Source: Epiperipatus broadwayi
Taxonomy: Eukaryota; Onychophora; Udeonychophora; Euonychophora; Peripatidae
Direction: 5' to 3'
DNA: 64,000 bases
NCBI GenBank assembly: GCA_028023455.1
Contig: JAQFVV010006200.1
Span: forward strand, 5,528,506-5,592,505
Part shown: in pieces, positions 11,925-23,383 of the stretch
How positions within the stretch are numbered: position 1 is the stretch's first letter
Layout of the letters: every line of letters starts with the position of its first letter
Notes under the pieces: generated by a model
Database searches by the model: none
Told to the model about the DNA's origin: nothing
Seen by the model: only the letters and a program-made list of their open reading frames with translations
Program-made: the position numbers and the translations under genes

Positions 11925-12425
11925 TAAAAAATTACACTTATTATCAGATTTTTTTCAAAACATATAATCCTGTCTAATAATTAGTTTATTAATAATTTGA
12001 CATTTATTGTTTATGACACTTTTGTCTTTCAGTTATTGTTAGAAAAACAAAAAAACACTTTTTTTAGAGTAAGCTTGTGGTTAAGACCTGTAGAGGTCCC
12101 TCCCTTCGCATTTTCAAGTGCATATTCTTGAGGTTTACTGCCTTAGTAAATATTACTATAAATTTAATAAAAATTTGCGAGAAAAAAAATCGTTTAAAAT
12201 TTATGGAAAATGAGAAAAGGTGGAGGCAGGAGGTTAGAAAAGATGGCAGAAAGGGATTAAGTTTAAATGTTTAAAAAAAAAAAAAGGTTTTTTTATTTTC
12301 CTAGACAAAATTGAAAGACAAAAGTATCATAAACATAAATGTCAATTTATTTATTTTTTAATTAATTATTAGACAGAATTATATATTTTTAAAAAATCTG
12401 ATAGTAAGTGCAATTTTTAAAAAAA
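11925..12425. repeat. Inner inverted repeat around a family D fragment
   Basis: About 125 bases at 11925-12055 pair with 12300-12425. Shared blocks are GACATTTATTGTTTATGA, CTTTTGTCTTTCA and TCTGTCTAATAATTA. They flank the family D fragment. Confidence 0.65.
12069..12156 (-). repeat. Family D repeat end
   Basis: AAGCTTGTGGTTAAGACCTG, TAGAGGTCCCT and the terminal CCTTAGTAAATATTAC match the right end of the 31.9 kb element. The internal part is missing. Confidence 0.7.
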
Positions 12426-12623
12426 TATACATTAATTCTTATTAGCACATTAAAATTAAGCACTCAAGGCACATAGTATTAAGATTATAATGCCTTATAT
12501 TAACTGAAATACAGGCTTATTATATACTTGTATCAATATATGTAATATAAAGGGAATACAAGCACAGACTTGCACACAACCCACCACTCTATCTCATGTC
12601 ACTATGTAGAAAAGATAAACAAT

Positions 12624-12672
12624 CACCAAAATACATATTTCATTCTAAACCAGCAATCATCAATTGGTACGG
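12624..12672 (-). ncRNA. Hammerhead ribozyme, family A, degenerate
   Basis: The core reads TTGATGA (complement of 12657-12663) instead of CTGATGA. GAAA is kept (12638-12641), but the stem II hairpin has a mismatch. Expected inactive. Confidence 0.5.
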
Positions 12673-13073
12673 ATTATCATCTCTACACATATATGCAATA
12701 AGTGCTCAGATATATATTAAGATAGCCAATCTTCATAGTTTAATGGACAGGCTTCAATCCACTCCACACTCCAACTCTTCAACTGTCCATCCAATTGAAA
12801 ATCTGATGATGGAATGCTCAAAGGCCACCCTGAGGCCGAGATTGAATTAAATTCATTATGTCCTGTACATGAGGGGTCGGATTTACTTTAGGTCAACATG
12901 GGTGGGACAAGAATCTTGGCCTCAGGGTGGCCTTTGAGCATTCCATCATCAGATTTTCAATTGGATGGACAGTTGGAGTGTGGAGTGGATTGAAGCCTGT
13001 CCATTAAAGTATAAAGATTGGCTATCTTAATATATATCTGAGCACTTATTGCATATATGTGTAGAGATGATAA

Positions 13074-13125
13074 TCTGGACCAACTGATGATTGCTGGTTT
13101 AGCATGAAATATGTATATCAGTGAT
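13074..13125 (+). ncRNA. Hammerhead ribozyme, family A, core kept but helices weak
   Basis: CTGATGA lies at 13084-13090 and GAAA at 13106-13109. Stem II is TGCT/AGCA with a T-T opposition at the conserved G10.1-C11.1 position. Downstream of the cleavage point the stem I strand is TCAGT rather than TTGGT, so stem I pairs poorly. Confidence 0.55.
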
Positions 13126-13547
13126 TGCTTATTTTTTTGACATATGTGTGTTCAAGTGTATCAGTGATATGAGATTGAATGGTGGGTTGTATAAAAGTCT
13201 GTGCTCATATACCCTAAATAAAGCCTTATATGTATTTATAAAATTATTGCATTAATGTGATATACATATATAAAGAATTTTATTGTCTGAAATTATCTGT
13301 AATCAGTTTGGTGTCTGGACTAATCTGTAAGTACCAAGAACAGTACAATTCAATGTTCTCTTCATAAATTTATAAAGACAACACCAGATATTAATGAATA
13401 AAGTATTATTTATAGATATGCTAATACATCTGATTATAAAATAAATATTTTAAAAACACTTTTTGATGGGTTTTTTTATATAGATCTACTTTCATACTTT
13501 TCAACTTTCAGAAACCAATTATGTGTGAAAGTCAAGGACCACTTGTA

Positions 13548-14144
13548 TATAGCCATTGTGATTTAATGTTGGATAATGATCTTTGAACTGTATCAAAAGG
13601 TACATTTGCCTTGTGTTATAATGGAACACAAAATAAGATAGATGAGAAAATCTCTCTCTTTATTTGGAGAACCTGAGTTAATGTTTGAAACTGATAAAGT
13701 TGATAGAGTTTGTCTTTTTTTTATTAATTGCTGATACATTTTTGGAAACCATATTTGAAAGACATTTTCCTTTTTAATTCATCAAAATATTTTTGCAAAG
13801 ATTGTAATCTTTTGATAATTAAGCAACTATTTGTTAGATTGTTTTTACGACCTCTTTTCAACAGTCCTTTATTAATGTCTCCACATACATTCATCACTTT
13901 TACTTTTTACTAGAACATACTTTTTTTTCTGTGTAGTTTAGTCACAAATTTGATGTTTTTTTCAGTTTTTATAAAATACTTATCACTTAATGATGAAGAA
14001 ACTTTAACAGTTTCAGAATTTTGGTATTAATATCTTTTTCCTTTTTTGCTATTTTATGAATTAATAATTTGTTTAATAACTTCATTCATTACAAACTTTT
14101 TTTTACAAATAAATCTATTATTTCATTTTGTTACACAAATGAAA
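13548..14144. other. AT-rich spacer
   Basis: No gene or repeat family seen. The 61-codon open frame at 13728-13913 resembles nothing I know. Confidence 0.45.
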
Positions 14145-14385
14145 AAACTCTCCATACAATAGTGCTATCCAGTGCACCTTAGTCATCAATGGATGTAAAA
14201 AAGTTCATGCATAGTGCCTCTTCATCTATATCTCCAGATTAGTTTCTAGCTTGTGGCTTTCATCAGTGAGGCACCTTGGATCTAAAAGCACTGTACCTAG
14301 ATATTAGAATCTATTGTATGGAGAGTTTGATGCTATATAAACAGCTTGTGTAAGAATAGAAAATGGTGATCATGTGGTGATCAAA
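14145..14385. mobile_element. Family B repeat, copy II (left arm only)
   Basis: It has the complete left arm (AACTCTCCATACAATAGTGC onward) with a ribozyme, then jumps directly to the outer right end (GTATGGAGAGTTTGATGC). The internal segment and most of the right arm are deleted. Confidence 0.7.
14228..14272 (-). ncRNA. Hammerhead ribozyme, family B, core intact
   Basis: On the minus strand: CTGATGA (complement of 14260-14266), hairpin AGC-CACAA-GCT, GAAA (14243-14246), and a T-C cleavage dinucleotide followed by TGGAG. The predicted cut is between 14236 and 14237. Stem I has three pairs, then a C-A mismatch. Stem II is only three pairs, so activity is uncertain. Confidence 0.6.
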
Positions 14386-15379
14386 TGAAATATGGTATGC
14401 CTGTTTTAGGTTTGTCATTATTATCATTAACATTGCACTTTGAACTATTTAAAAAAGTATTAATTTACACTATTAATAACTTGAAAGCAAATACTTTCAC
14501 TGTGATTCCATCCATATGGCTTACTGAGTATATATATCTACAAAACAAGTCAGAGAATGTGTTTGTGAGATTATAAAATGGTTGATTAAAAATAGTTCAT
14601 CCTGCTGCTCATACATTCATAAAATTTATTTAGTCAAATTTATGAAATTCTAATTTTTTATTTTTACTTAATATTTTTAATGTAGGATACTAAAGTCAAA
14701 GGTGAGAATAAATATGAGAATTATTGTATTACAAAATAATGATTCCATAATAAATTGATTATTTATGATTTACAATGGCAAAATTTCTAATATATTTTTA
14801 AAAGTTTTATTTTTGCAAATTTGATAATTTTAAAAAAACATCTTTATCCATACATTTTAACTCGTATTAATAACTCCAGTTAGAAATTGAATTGAGACTG
14901 TCATTATTGAACTATAAGATCCATACTAACTTCAAATCGCATTACATCAACATTCCTTCTAAGATCATTTGTAATATTGTGCTGCAAGGTTTTAATTGTA
15001 ATTAACTTATCACTGAAGTTTCATTTCTGTTCCAAGATAGTAGGTATAATCAGGATATAAAGAACAGCTCTAAAATACAGCTGTTTTTACACAATTCAGT
15101 GATTTTTTTTTTTTACATTATGTTCATAAAAATGAAAAACAAATTTTTATTTATTTCCAAAGCAAATTTTTTGTTTGAAATATATATATTTTTTTAATAT
15201 TTTCAGTGGTAAATATAAAATATATATTTTATTTTTAAAATTATTAATGCTTTTTGAAGAATAGCACTTGGTAAGACAGATTTTTTTTAACTTCATAATG
15301 ATAAAGGTATCGATATAATTGGGAGGGGGGAGTATTTTCCAAGCTATTTTTAATTATTTTTATTAATTTTATAATTAGA
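14386..15379. other. AT-rich spacer
   Basis: Nothing recognised. Confidence 0.5.
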
Positions 15380-15525
15380 AGGAATTTGAACTCCAAGCTC
15401 CCTACATTTATTCACTCCATCTTATACATCCAATACACATGACCACATACATATGAAAAGGATAAAGGATCTCTAATATATGTATTTCATGCTGAACCAG
15501 CACTCATCAGTTGGTCCAATTATTC
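15380..15525 (-). mobile_element. Family A repeat, single arm
   Basis: Begins with the family A end (AATTTGAACTCCAAGCTCCC) and runs through the ribozyme to about 15525, where similarity stops. No inverted partner is present. Confidence 0.7.
15474..15518 (-). ncRNA. Hammerhead ribozyme, family A, near-intact core
   Basis: CTGATGA (complement of 15504-15510), hairpin GTGCTG-GTT-CAGCAT with a terminal G-U pair, GAAA (complement of 15485-15488), then ATACATATA and TTAGA. Only two stem I pairs flank the cut, so cleavage is doubtful. C11.1 is T here. Confidence 0.6.
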
Positions 15526-18257
15526 TAAAAAATAATTTAAATTTTGCTGTGAACTCTATACAAATTGAAGATTACATACATAAAAAAATTCATCAAACAT
15601 TTTAAGCCTTAATTTCATTACATTTAATGTTCTAGACAATGGTTAAAGATTGACGATTGCTATGAAAACTAACTAAAAATATATATTTTCTAATACAACC
15701 TTTTTATATCAAGTTGAATGAATTAGAGTATTTTTTTATATAAAAGACATTATTTATTTTATAAAATAAAAATACTATAAGACTTCTGAAAATGTTTCAT
15801 AATTTATTCATCAGATCATATAATATTGATATAACATTTTAAAATAATATTGTATTTACAATATAATGCAAATCTTCAATGAAGTCATCATAAAAATTAA
15901 CATAAGTCTACAAAAATATAAGCTAAATTGTGATTATGGATTTAATCGAAAATACTAGATATAGACACGAACCATGTAGTAATTAAAAATAAAATAATAT
16001 CAACTTAATTTTTTTAAAACCTTTATAAATTTATTACAACCCTAATTTTAAGCCTTTTATATTTTAAAACACGGAAATATTTATTAACTCAAAGTATTCA
16101 TAAATATCCTCGTTGAAACATTTTTTAAGAATGATAATTTAAACAAATTAAATTACACTTATATATGGCACAAACTAATTACATAAATAGATATTAAAAA
16201 AATAAATTGTTATGCATGAAAAAATAATGTTAGTATATTAAAACAGTAATAAATACAATCTGATCAAAAATACGGATATTAAAAAAGAAATGCTCTAGAT
16301 TAATCAATGAATTGTTGTTGTTTTTTACAAAAAGAAACCTCCATACAATGAAATTCAATCTGGGAGTCCAAACAACGGCTTTCTGGTGGAACTACAAATA
16401 GCGAATTAAGAAAAAATGTTTTCCAGACAATTGCATACTATTTCCAATAGAAATCAAGTGTTATCATATTATGGATTGATTGTCATATCTTTTTTGTCTT
16501 GATTCTAGGCCTATTTTGATAAAGAGTGTATCATAGGTACAAACTATAGAAATTTGCCACCTTTCAAAAATTTACTATTCACAAATACTTACCTAAAAAA
16601 TAAAAGAATAATCAGTCTATTATCTAACTATATTAATAACTAAAGCAAAGCAAATAATAATTACACGTATAAATTAATATGCAAATTCAGGTAAGGTCCC
16701 AGTTCACTTTCTTTTATCTTTTAGTACCTTGCTGCATTTTTTAAAGATTTTTTAAAATTGTCTGGAAGCTTTTCATTTTCATTTTCCCCCTCATTGTTCA
16801 GAATCTTGCCAATATTTTTTTTCATGTAAATAATAATATTTTACTCTTAGCAAGCGTATTTTGTCTTTGTATTATTCTTACTAATATTTAGCTATCCTTC
16901 ATGTACTACTCTTTGGTCTCCAACTCAATTGGAAATATGATAAAGAAATCCAATGACTAATGGACTTACTATAAACACATTCCATTAGATTATGTTAATA
17001 AGTAATTTTTTTTTTCAAAATAAGAGCTGCTTATTTTTTATGTGTGTGTATTTGCATATGTGCATGCATGGTATATACAGTGAGTCATGTTTTATAATTG
17101 CGGCATAATCAAATCCAAATGGAATTTTTAAATTTTATTTAGGTAGCTGAGGATTTCCAAAACAGTTTAGATTAGCCACATCATGGTCGACCAACTAGCA
17201 TTGAATTCGAGATCAGTAAATAGATATCTAACTATTCTTAACTAGAATGCATTTATATATATATAGTAAGCTTCATCACAATTTCTTTATGAAAGGGCAT
17301 TAAAGAGTCTTCGCCATATAATGATTATTTAAGATTTCTTTAATTCATCCTATATTTGTATATCTTTTTGATATATTTAATTATATATTTTTACACAATA
17401 ATTTTCCAGATTGATATTAGCTCTTTAAAAACATTTTAAAGTACCGTATACATTATTGAAAAACAAAACCTGTTGCATTATTAAATATAAAGTAATTATA
17501 CTTTTATTTTTAAAAAAATCCAAAAATTTATTTATTTTTTATAAAAGTAAATACGTGGGGATTTAATTAATTATTAATGGTGTTTAATATTAATTATGTA
17601 ATTATAGAGGTTTTTTTCCCCACATTAGTTCTGATAAAGTAATTTACTATTTAAATATTTATTTAATTTTTCCACAAACATTTTCTTAGTTTAACTATTA
17701 TTGAAGAAACCCATTAAAACCTAGACATATTCATTTTAAATCGTATTGATATTTATGCTCAATACATATATGCATAAAATTCTACTTATGATTAGAACTA
17801 TAAACTTTTTTTTTCTAAGGATAATTACTCTAGAGGTCAAGCGAATAAAAAAAAATCAAATACACTTTTAGGGATCTTTATGTTTGGAATCATCATTAAT
17901 TTCTATCCACTATTTTGATTTATAATCTATTATTCATTTTTAATGATCATCAAAAAAAATATTTTAACTTTTTTTAAAAAATAATCCACCATTTTTTTAA
18001 GTGGCAGATATTTTGTCAAACTGACGTTGTTATAGAATAATCAGTCATTTATTGTCATCCGAAGATAATATAATGATCGTCATGCAAAAAATGTACAATA
18101 TAGAGTTTATTTCATATTCAGTATACAATATTATGTTAATTATAGAATTAAGATATAATTAATGTACTTATCTAATTTTTATCCAGTATCCTTGTGAGAC
18201 AATCAGCGTTTTCATTTATGACTATTCAAAACGAAGAAGGTTTTTCATCATTAACAA
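15526..18257. other. Long AT-rich spacer
   Basis: No gene, RNA or known repeat recognised. A CCCCAC near 17619-17624 can pair with GTGGGG near 17555-17560 as a weak hairpin. Confidence 0.5.
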
Positions 18258-18335
18258 CTTTCACACGACCCACCACTCTCCACACTATCTCATAACACTG
18301 ATACACTTGAACACATATATATTGAAAAGATAAAT

Positions 18336-18392
18336 AATCACCAATATACGTATTTCATGCTAAACCAGCAATCATCAGTTGGTCCAGATTAC
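18336..18392 (-). ncRNA. Hammerhead ribozyme, family A, left arm
   Basis: CTGATGA (complement of 18372-18378), TGCT/AGCA hairpin, GAAA (complement of 18353-18356), ATACGTATA. The predicted cut is between 18345 and 18344. Stem I is ACCAA/TTGGT, extended after a three-base bulge by TAATC/GATTA. The T-T opposition at 10.1-11.1 replaces the conserved G-C pair and may lower activity. Confidence 0.65.
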
Positions 18393-18685
18393 CATATCTA
18401 CACATATATGCTATAAGTGCTCAGATATATATTAAGATAGCCAAACCTTATACTTTAATGGACAGGCTTCAATCTACTCCACATTCCAACTCTTCAACCG
18501 TCCATCCAATTGACAAGAATCTCGGCATCAGGGTGGCCTTTGAGCATTCCATCATCAGATTTTCAATTGGATGGACGGTTGAATAGTTGGAGTGTGGAGT
18601 AGATTGAAGCCTGTCCATTTAAGTATACAGTTTGGCTATCTTAATATATATCTGAGCACTTATAGCATATATATGTAGATATGGT

Positions 18686-18742
18686 AATCTGGACCAACTG
18701 ATGATTGCTGGTTTAGCATGAAATACGTATATTGGTGATTAT
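18686..18742 (+). ncRNA. Hammerhead ribozyme, family A, right arm
   Basis: Mirror of the left-arm ribozyme: CTGATGA 18698-18704, GAAA 18720-18723, predicted cut after 18731. The same helices and the same T-T opposition occur in both arms. Confidence 0.65.
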
Positions 18743-18836
18743 TTATCTTTTCAACATATATGTGTTCAAGTGTATCAGTGTTATGAGATAGTGTGGAGAG
18801 TGGTGGGTCGTGTGAAAGTCTGTGCTCATATACCCT

Positions 18837-19626
18837 ATATATTGCATATATAAACACAGGTATATAATAAGCCTGTGTTTTTCAGTTATATCATTAACAA
18901 CTGTAAAAGCAAAAACATGTCACTTTCATTCACTGCAATCCATAATCAAAAGCTTACTGTGATCACTTATAGTAACAAAGTGCATTAACTTTCATGTAGG
19001 TTGAGATTTGCATTGTTTGTCTGGACTCACTTTTTGTAATCATTCAACATTTGGGTTTAGTATTAAACTATTATTCTATATCAGAATACAACAAATTGGA
19101 TTTGATTTGTTATAAATAAAAAAACATTCTTAAAAAATCATATTTGATTTTTTCATATATTGAAAAAATAATAGTAAATAGAGAACAACTAATGTTTTCA
19201 TCATCAAATAGTCAGCAGAAAACAGCCAAGCAGAATGACTTCATTAAATCAATGAAATCTTGTTCTTTTAGAATATCTCAAGAGATCCTAACACTGTTTC
19301 AGTAGTGACATTTAGTGATCAATTTCACAAGATATGGTGATTGCAATAGCTGTAATTTTCTTTGCTATCATTGCACTAGAATTTATTTATTTTTAAAAAT
19401 AAAACATATACATATAAAATAAAAATGTAATCATATATCCTTTTGTTTTTATATAATTATTGTGTAAATTTAATCATAAATCTTTAATTAACTATGCAAA
19501 ACATCAATCTTTTTTCTATTTCAAAATCTCACAAATACTTTCGAGATTGAAGAACAAAGAATAAAAACCACCAAGTACATAGAGGTTGGACTAAATTTCT
19601 TTGACTTTGATGCCTATTTAAAAATA
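18837..19626. other. AT-rich spacer
   Basis: Nothing recognised. Confidence 0.5.
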
Positions 19627-20200
19627 GTAGCAAACTTTCCATACAGTAGTGCCACACAGCACAAGCCTTAGTAACCATTGGATGCAAGAAGATTTATGCA
19701 TAAAATCCCTACCTAGTGCCTACTCATCCAATATCTCCAGACTAGTTTCTAGTCTGTGAATTAATCAGTGAGGAGCATTGGATCTGAGAGCATTGCATCT
19801 AGATCTTAGAATCTAATGTAAATCTTGGAATCTAATGATAATGATCATATATTTTATTGGTTTTATATCAATCCCATTCATAGGATAATGGTAACTGGTT
19901 TTTAAAAAACCAAAGATATTAAATGTATAGATATTGAACTGGATTCAAATCTATATGATTATATAAGCAAATGAGCTTGGATTTAACACATTATTGTGTT
20001 TTCATCTTAGACTCATAGCTTTATTGTGAACTGCATTAACAAAACAATGGCTACTGGAGGGTAGATATGGAATTTATGTACAAATCTTGAATTCATTAAT
20101 CACTAAGACTTGCACTGAGGTTATTACTGTATGGAAAGTTTGCTACCATTTTAACAGCTTGTTACACATAGAAAATGATAATCTAGATGATGTTTTAATG
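19627..20200. mobile_element. Family B repeat, copy III
   Basis: Inverted ends (AAACTTTCCATACAGTAGTG and GTATGGAAAGTTTGCTACC) flank the conserved inner segment seen at 6.2 and 48.9 kb. The right-arm ribozyme is deleted. The left one is mutated. Confidence 0.75.
19735..19776 (-). ncRNA. Hammerhead ribozyme, family B, core-mutated
   Basis: CTGATTA (complement of 19762-19768) replaces CTGATGA, so the essential G8 is lost. GAAA and the CTAGTC cleavage region remain. Confidence 0.55.
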
Positions 20201-20623
20201 GGATATTTAAAAATACTGATCTTTTCAGATTATTTTAAAATTAATATACATTAGGTTATGATTTTGTCACTTTTTTAAAAAAAGATAAAAGCTGGAAACA
20301 ATGTTAAGATAATGTCAAACAAAACACTCTCTCATCAAAATTTTTTTTGTCAAAGTATATACAAATTAATAATAAATTTTAAAATGTGTACATTAGCTAA
20401 AATATATTCACTGAATTAATTTTGCATTAAAATTCTTCTGAAAGCTAATTTTGCCACACATATCAGACATACAGCCATTGTAATTGAAAATTATTTTGGG
20501 ATTAAAAAATTAGAAAGAGAAAAATGATTTTATGCATTATACAGTTAATAATCAATCTTTATATCATCAAAGATTACTAAAAAATCAGTTAAAAACACTT
20601 ATTTACTTAATTTTAAATCAATA
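20201..20623. other. AT-rich spacer
   Basis: Nothing recognised. Confidence 0.5.
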
Positions 20624-20753
20624 ATCTTATAATTTGGTTCTAATATACTGAAGATATAATGAAAACATTTATCATAAACATAAAAGAGATATCTTATAAT
20701 TTGGTTCTAATATATTGAAGATATAATGAAAACATTTATCATAAACATAAAAG
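20624..20753. repeat. Tandem duplication, 67-base unit, two copies
   Basis: ATCTTATAATTTGGTTCTAA begins at 20624 and again at 20691. The two units differ at one or two positions, so the duplication is recent. Confidence 0.9.
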
Positions 20754-21484
20754 GGTATAGTATCAGCAAATAAAAATTTGATATTTAAAATTATAGAAAT
20801 TAACTGAACATTACATTTCTTTATCAGATTTTTATTCAACTTCGATTGCATTTATGTAAAATCAATTTATGAACTGTTGCTTTAAGAAAAAGAATTTAAC
20901 AGTGGTGCAAAAAAATTCAATGTTTTATTGGTTAAATATTATAAAAATAAAAAACTTTGATAAACATAAAGTGGACCAAAAATAAATTTTAAAATGTACA
21001 TTGTGTTAATATTTTTTTCTATATGCTTTGTTTTAATTTAACAAATCATAATTCAGGAAATATTCTTAATCTGTATATGAAGCAAAATGATGGACCATCA
21101 ATAGAGAAATTATATTAAAAATAAATAAATATAACTACTGAAATGATTTTATATGTTAATACTTTTTTAATAATATTCCTGCATAAATACTATATCTTGT
21201 ATTGGAGGGAAAAGTATTAATTTATTATTAACACTCGCAAAGCGTGTGCACAATTAGCTTGAAAGACTGATATTTGAATGTAATACAATTGTAAACATGC
21301 ACTATATAAAATAAATGCTTATTTAAATAATATGTTTAGTAAAATGTGTATTCATTAATTAATACTTTTTTTCCAATTTCAAGCTTTATTTTTAATAACC
21401 ATATCTTTCTATATTTTAAATTTTAGGCAAAATTATTTTTTTTCCTCATAGGAACTTATTATAATTATTTTTTATACAAAATTT
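20754..21484. other. AT-rich spacer
   Basis: Nothing recognised. Confidence 0.5.
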
Positions 21485-21655
21485 TTGATTTATGAGGTAC
21501 TTTAGGAGTCCAATTGAGTTCTCTATACTGTGGTAAAGGTTTAGTTTTTGCTTGAGAGTTACTGGAAATATCAGAACTGGAGAAGCAATTCATAGACTTT
21601 GAGCTCCAGAATCTATTACCCTACCACTGTACTAAGCCAGTCAGGGTAGATTGGG
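21485..21655 (-). repeat. tRNA-derived SINE
   Basis: The minus strand starts CTACCCTGACTGGCTTAGTA and continues CAGTGGTAGGG (A box), with CCAGTTCTGATATTTCC as a degenerate B-box region. It is GC-richer than its flanks and related to the 11.4 kb SINE. Confidence 0.55.
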
Positions 21656-22800
21656 TAATGTTTTAACCATACAGTTAAATAGTTCCAGATAAGTAGTCTA
21701 GTGACATTTTTTTGTCATTTTGGGGAATCAATAGAAGTTTTTAGCTATACAGCTAACCCTTATTATTATTGAACTAATTATTCAGTGTTATTAAAAAATG
21801 CATGTTTTTATCAATATTCTATAAGAAAAGGCTTATTCCACTTAACTATTACTTCAAATTGTCAAATTTGAAGCTTAACCCTCTCGTGCTCAGATTTCTT
21901 TATTGTCACTAAATTTAAGCTTTCATCTTTCACTTTAATATTAAACCATTATTATTTCTCAGAATATAATAAATTTGATCTCATTTGATAGATATTTTTG
22001 TTTAGAAATTTAAAAAAACACATTTTATTTCTGGAATAATTTTAAAAATTATATTTTAGTGAAAACATAACACTGTCATGTCATCAAATTTCAGGTGGAA
22101 CTGATTCAATTTGCAAATTTATGTTTGCCTTAAAAATCTAAATTTTTTAAAAACTACTAAATCTATCAATTTATTCTTTAAAAGTTTAGAATTTTTTCAT
22201 AATTTTTATGATATTGCTAAATATAATAACAATCAGATGAGTGACCTCATTTCTACAAAACTTTCTATGACTGTAATCTCTATAGTAACAATATTCAAAA
22301 AAAATATTCTTTTCTATTTAAAAATAAAATATTTCTGTAAAAAATAAATATGTAATAATATTTAATTTTGATTTTTAATAATTATTACACAATTATGATT
22401 CAAATATAATCATAAACTTTACAAAAAATCAAGTTTTTAGACCATCATAATATTTACTTCACGATCGTAATATTTCCACAAAATACACTCGACAAAGTTT
22501 GCGATCACCAAATAAACAATGTCTACTCATCAAACCATGGTTTTAGTTTTTTATAATACTGATTATTTGATTTTCCCTGCCCTCTTTTGACTTTTTTGTA
22601 ATTAAAATATTACAATAATTGCTACGTCTAGCTGATCTAAGAGGGCACTTCCCAAAAATACAAATCACCACTACATAGTTAATATTTAGATAATTTAATG
22701 AACGATCCTTAATTGCATTTTAACTACTTACATACATACGATTATTTTATATAATAAGGCCTATAGGCATACATAAATAATAATGTAGATCAATATGACC
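21656..22800. other. AT-rich spacer
   Basis: No gene recognised. The 78-codon open frame at 22111-22347 is AT-biased and probably chance. Confidence 0.45.
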
Positions 22801-23361
22801 TGTAAGAACCCTAGCTGGCTGTTCCTACATCCAGAGACCAGCTCTCTACACTTGAAGTCACTGTGCCAAAGGAGACATTCTGCTCCAGCTTAATGTTCAT
22901 GTGCACAAGTGAAGCTCCAAGAATGAAGTGAAGTCTTCTTGATCCAATTCATACTGAGGCATTAAATGTTTCAATCCCTGAAGATGATTGGCTCATACTC
23001 CAAACCATCTGCTCAGATGATTTTTCATTTCACTGCTCCATACAAGAATTTAAATCATTATCTCTCTGACTTTAATTAATGAGTTATTTTTTAGTTCATA
23101 CTTTATCTTATAAAGGAAATCTAAACTTGAATTCCTTTAATTGTTTTATTTCATAGATAGATGTATTCTACTCTCATTAATTAAACTGTTATTACTTTTA
23201 GAAAATAAAATCTTTTTCTAATCTTAAAAGTTATAAATCTTTTACTTACTATTTAAGCAGAATCTATCTTTTGATTTTCTTTAACTTATTAAACTTATTA
23301 GATTTTCTCATTAAGTTTATATCTATATATGTATGTGCATTTAAACATATACATACTATCA
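22801..23361 (-). mobile_element. Putative 3' LTR of the gypsy element
   Basis: On the minus strand this interval starts TGATAGTATG and ends GGTTCTTACA, giving TG...CA ends. It lies just downstream of the integrase stop and after a purine stretch (TTGGAGGAAGTAA, complement of about 23362-23374) that could be the polypurine tract. Its distal 180 bases are GC-richer than the surroundings. No second LTR is in the window, so the assignment rests on position and ends only. Confidence 0.45.
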
Positions 23362-23383
23362 TTACTTCCTCCAAGTTCAGAGA

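Larger units (their letters stand above)
12551..13215. mobile_element. Family A hammerhead-bearing palindromic repeat
   Basis: Two inverted arms meet near 12860. The outer ends share GAGCACAGACTT...CAACCCACCA. Each arm has a hammerhead remnant and an inner block containing AATCTGATGATGGAATGC. There is no coding sequence. It is inserted in the right half of the mariner-type element. Confidence 0.75.
11725..13545. mobile_element. Tc1/mariner-type TIR element with nested insertions
   Basis: The ends read TA-CAGACAGTCCTTGACTTTC and GAAAGTCAAGGACCACTTG-TA, so the element has inverted termini flanked by the TA target duplication used by Tc1/mariner transposases. Subterminal sequence is also inverted (11822-11910 against 13235-13320), giving a palindromic body. 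No transposase is present. Inside lie an inner inverted pair, a family D fragment and a family A ribozyme repeat. Confidence 0.75.
18258..18836. mobile_element. Family A palindrome with two opposed hammerheads
   Basis: The arms of about 260 bases are nearly identical inverted copies, starting TTTCACACGACCCACCACTC and ending in its reverse complement. The centre near 18520-18550 carries the CATCATCAGATTTTCAATTG block. Each arm has a ribozyme with its transcript direction pointing outward. Arm identity is higher than in the 12.6 kb copy, so it is younger or homogenised. Confidence 0.8.

Noticed and set aside
12800-12830. CTGATGATGGAATGC in the centre of family A as another hammerhead
   Set aside because: No GAAA box or closing hairpin follows at any copy (12.8, 12.95, 18.55 and 55.84 kb).
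22975-23030. CTGAAGATGATTGGCTC as a hammerhead
   Set aside because: No stem II partner and no GAAA within range.
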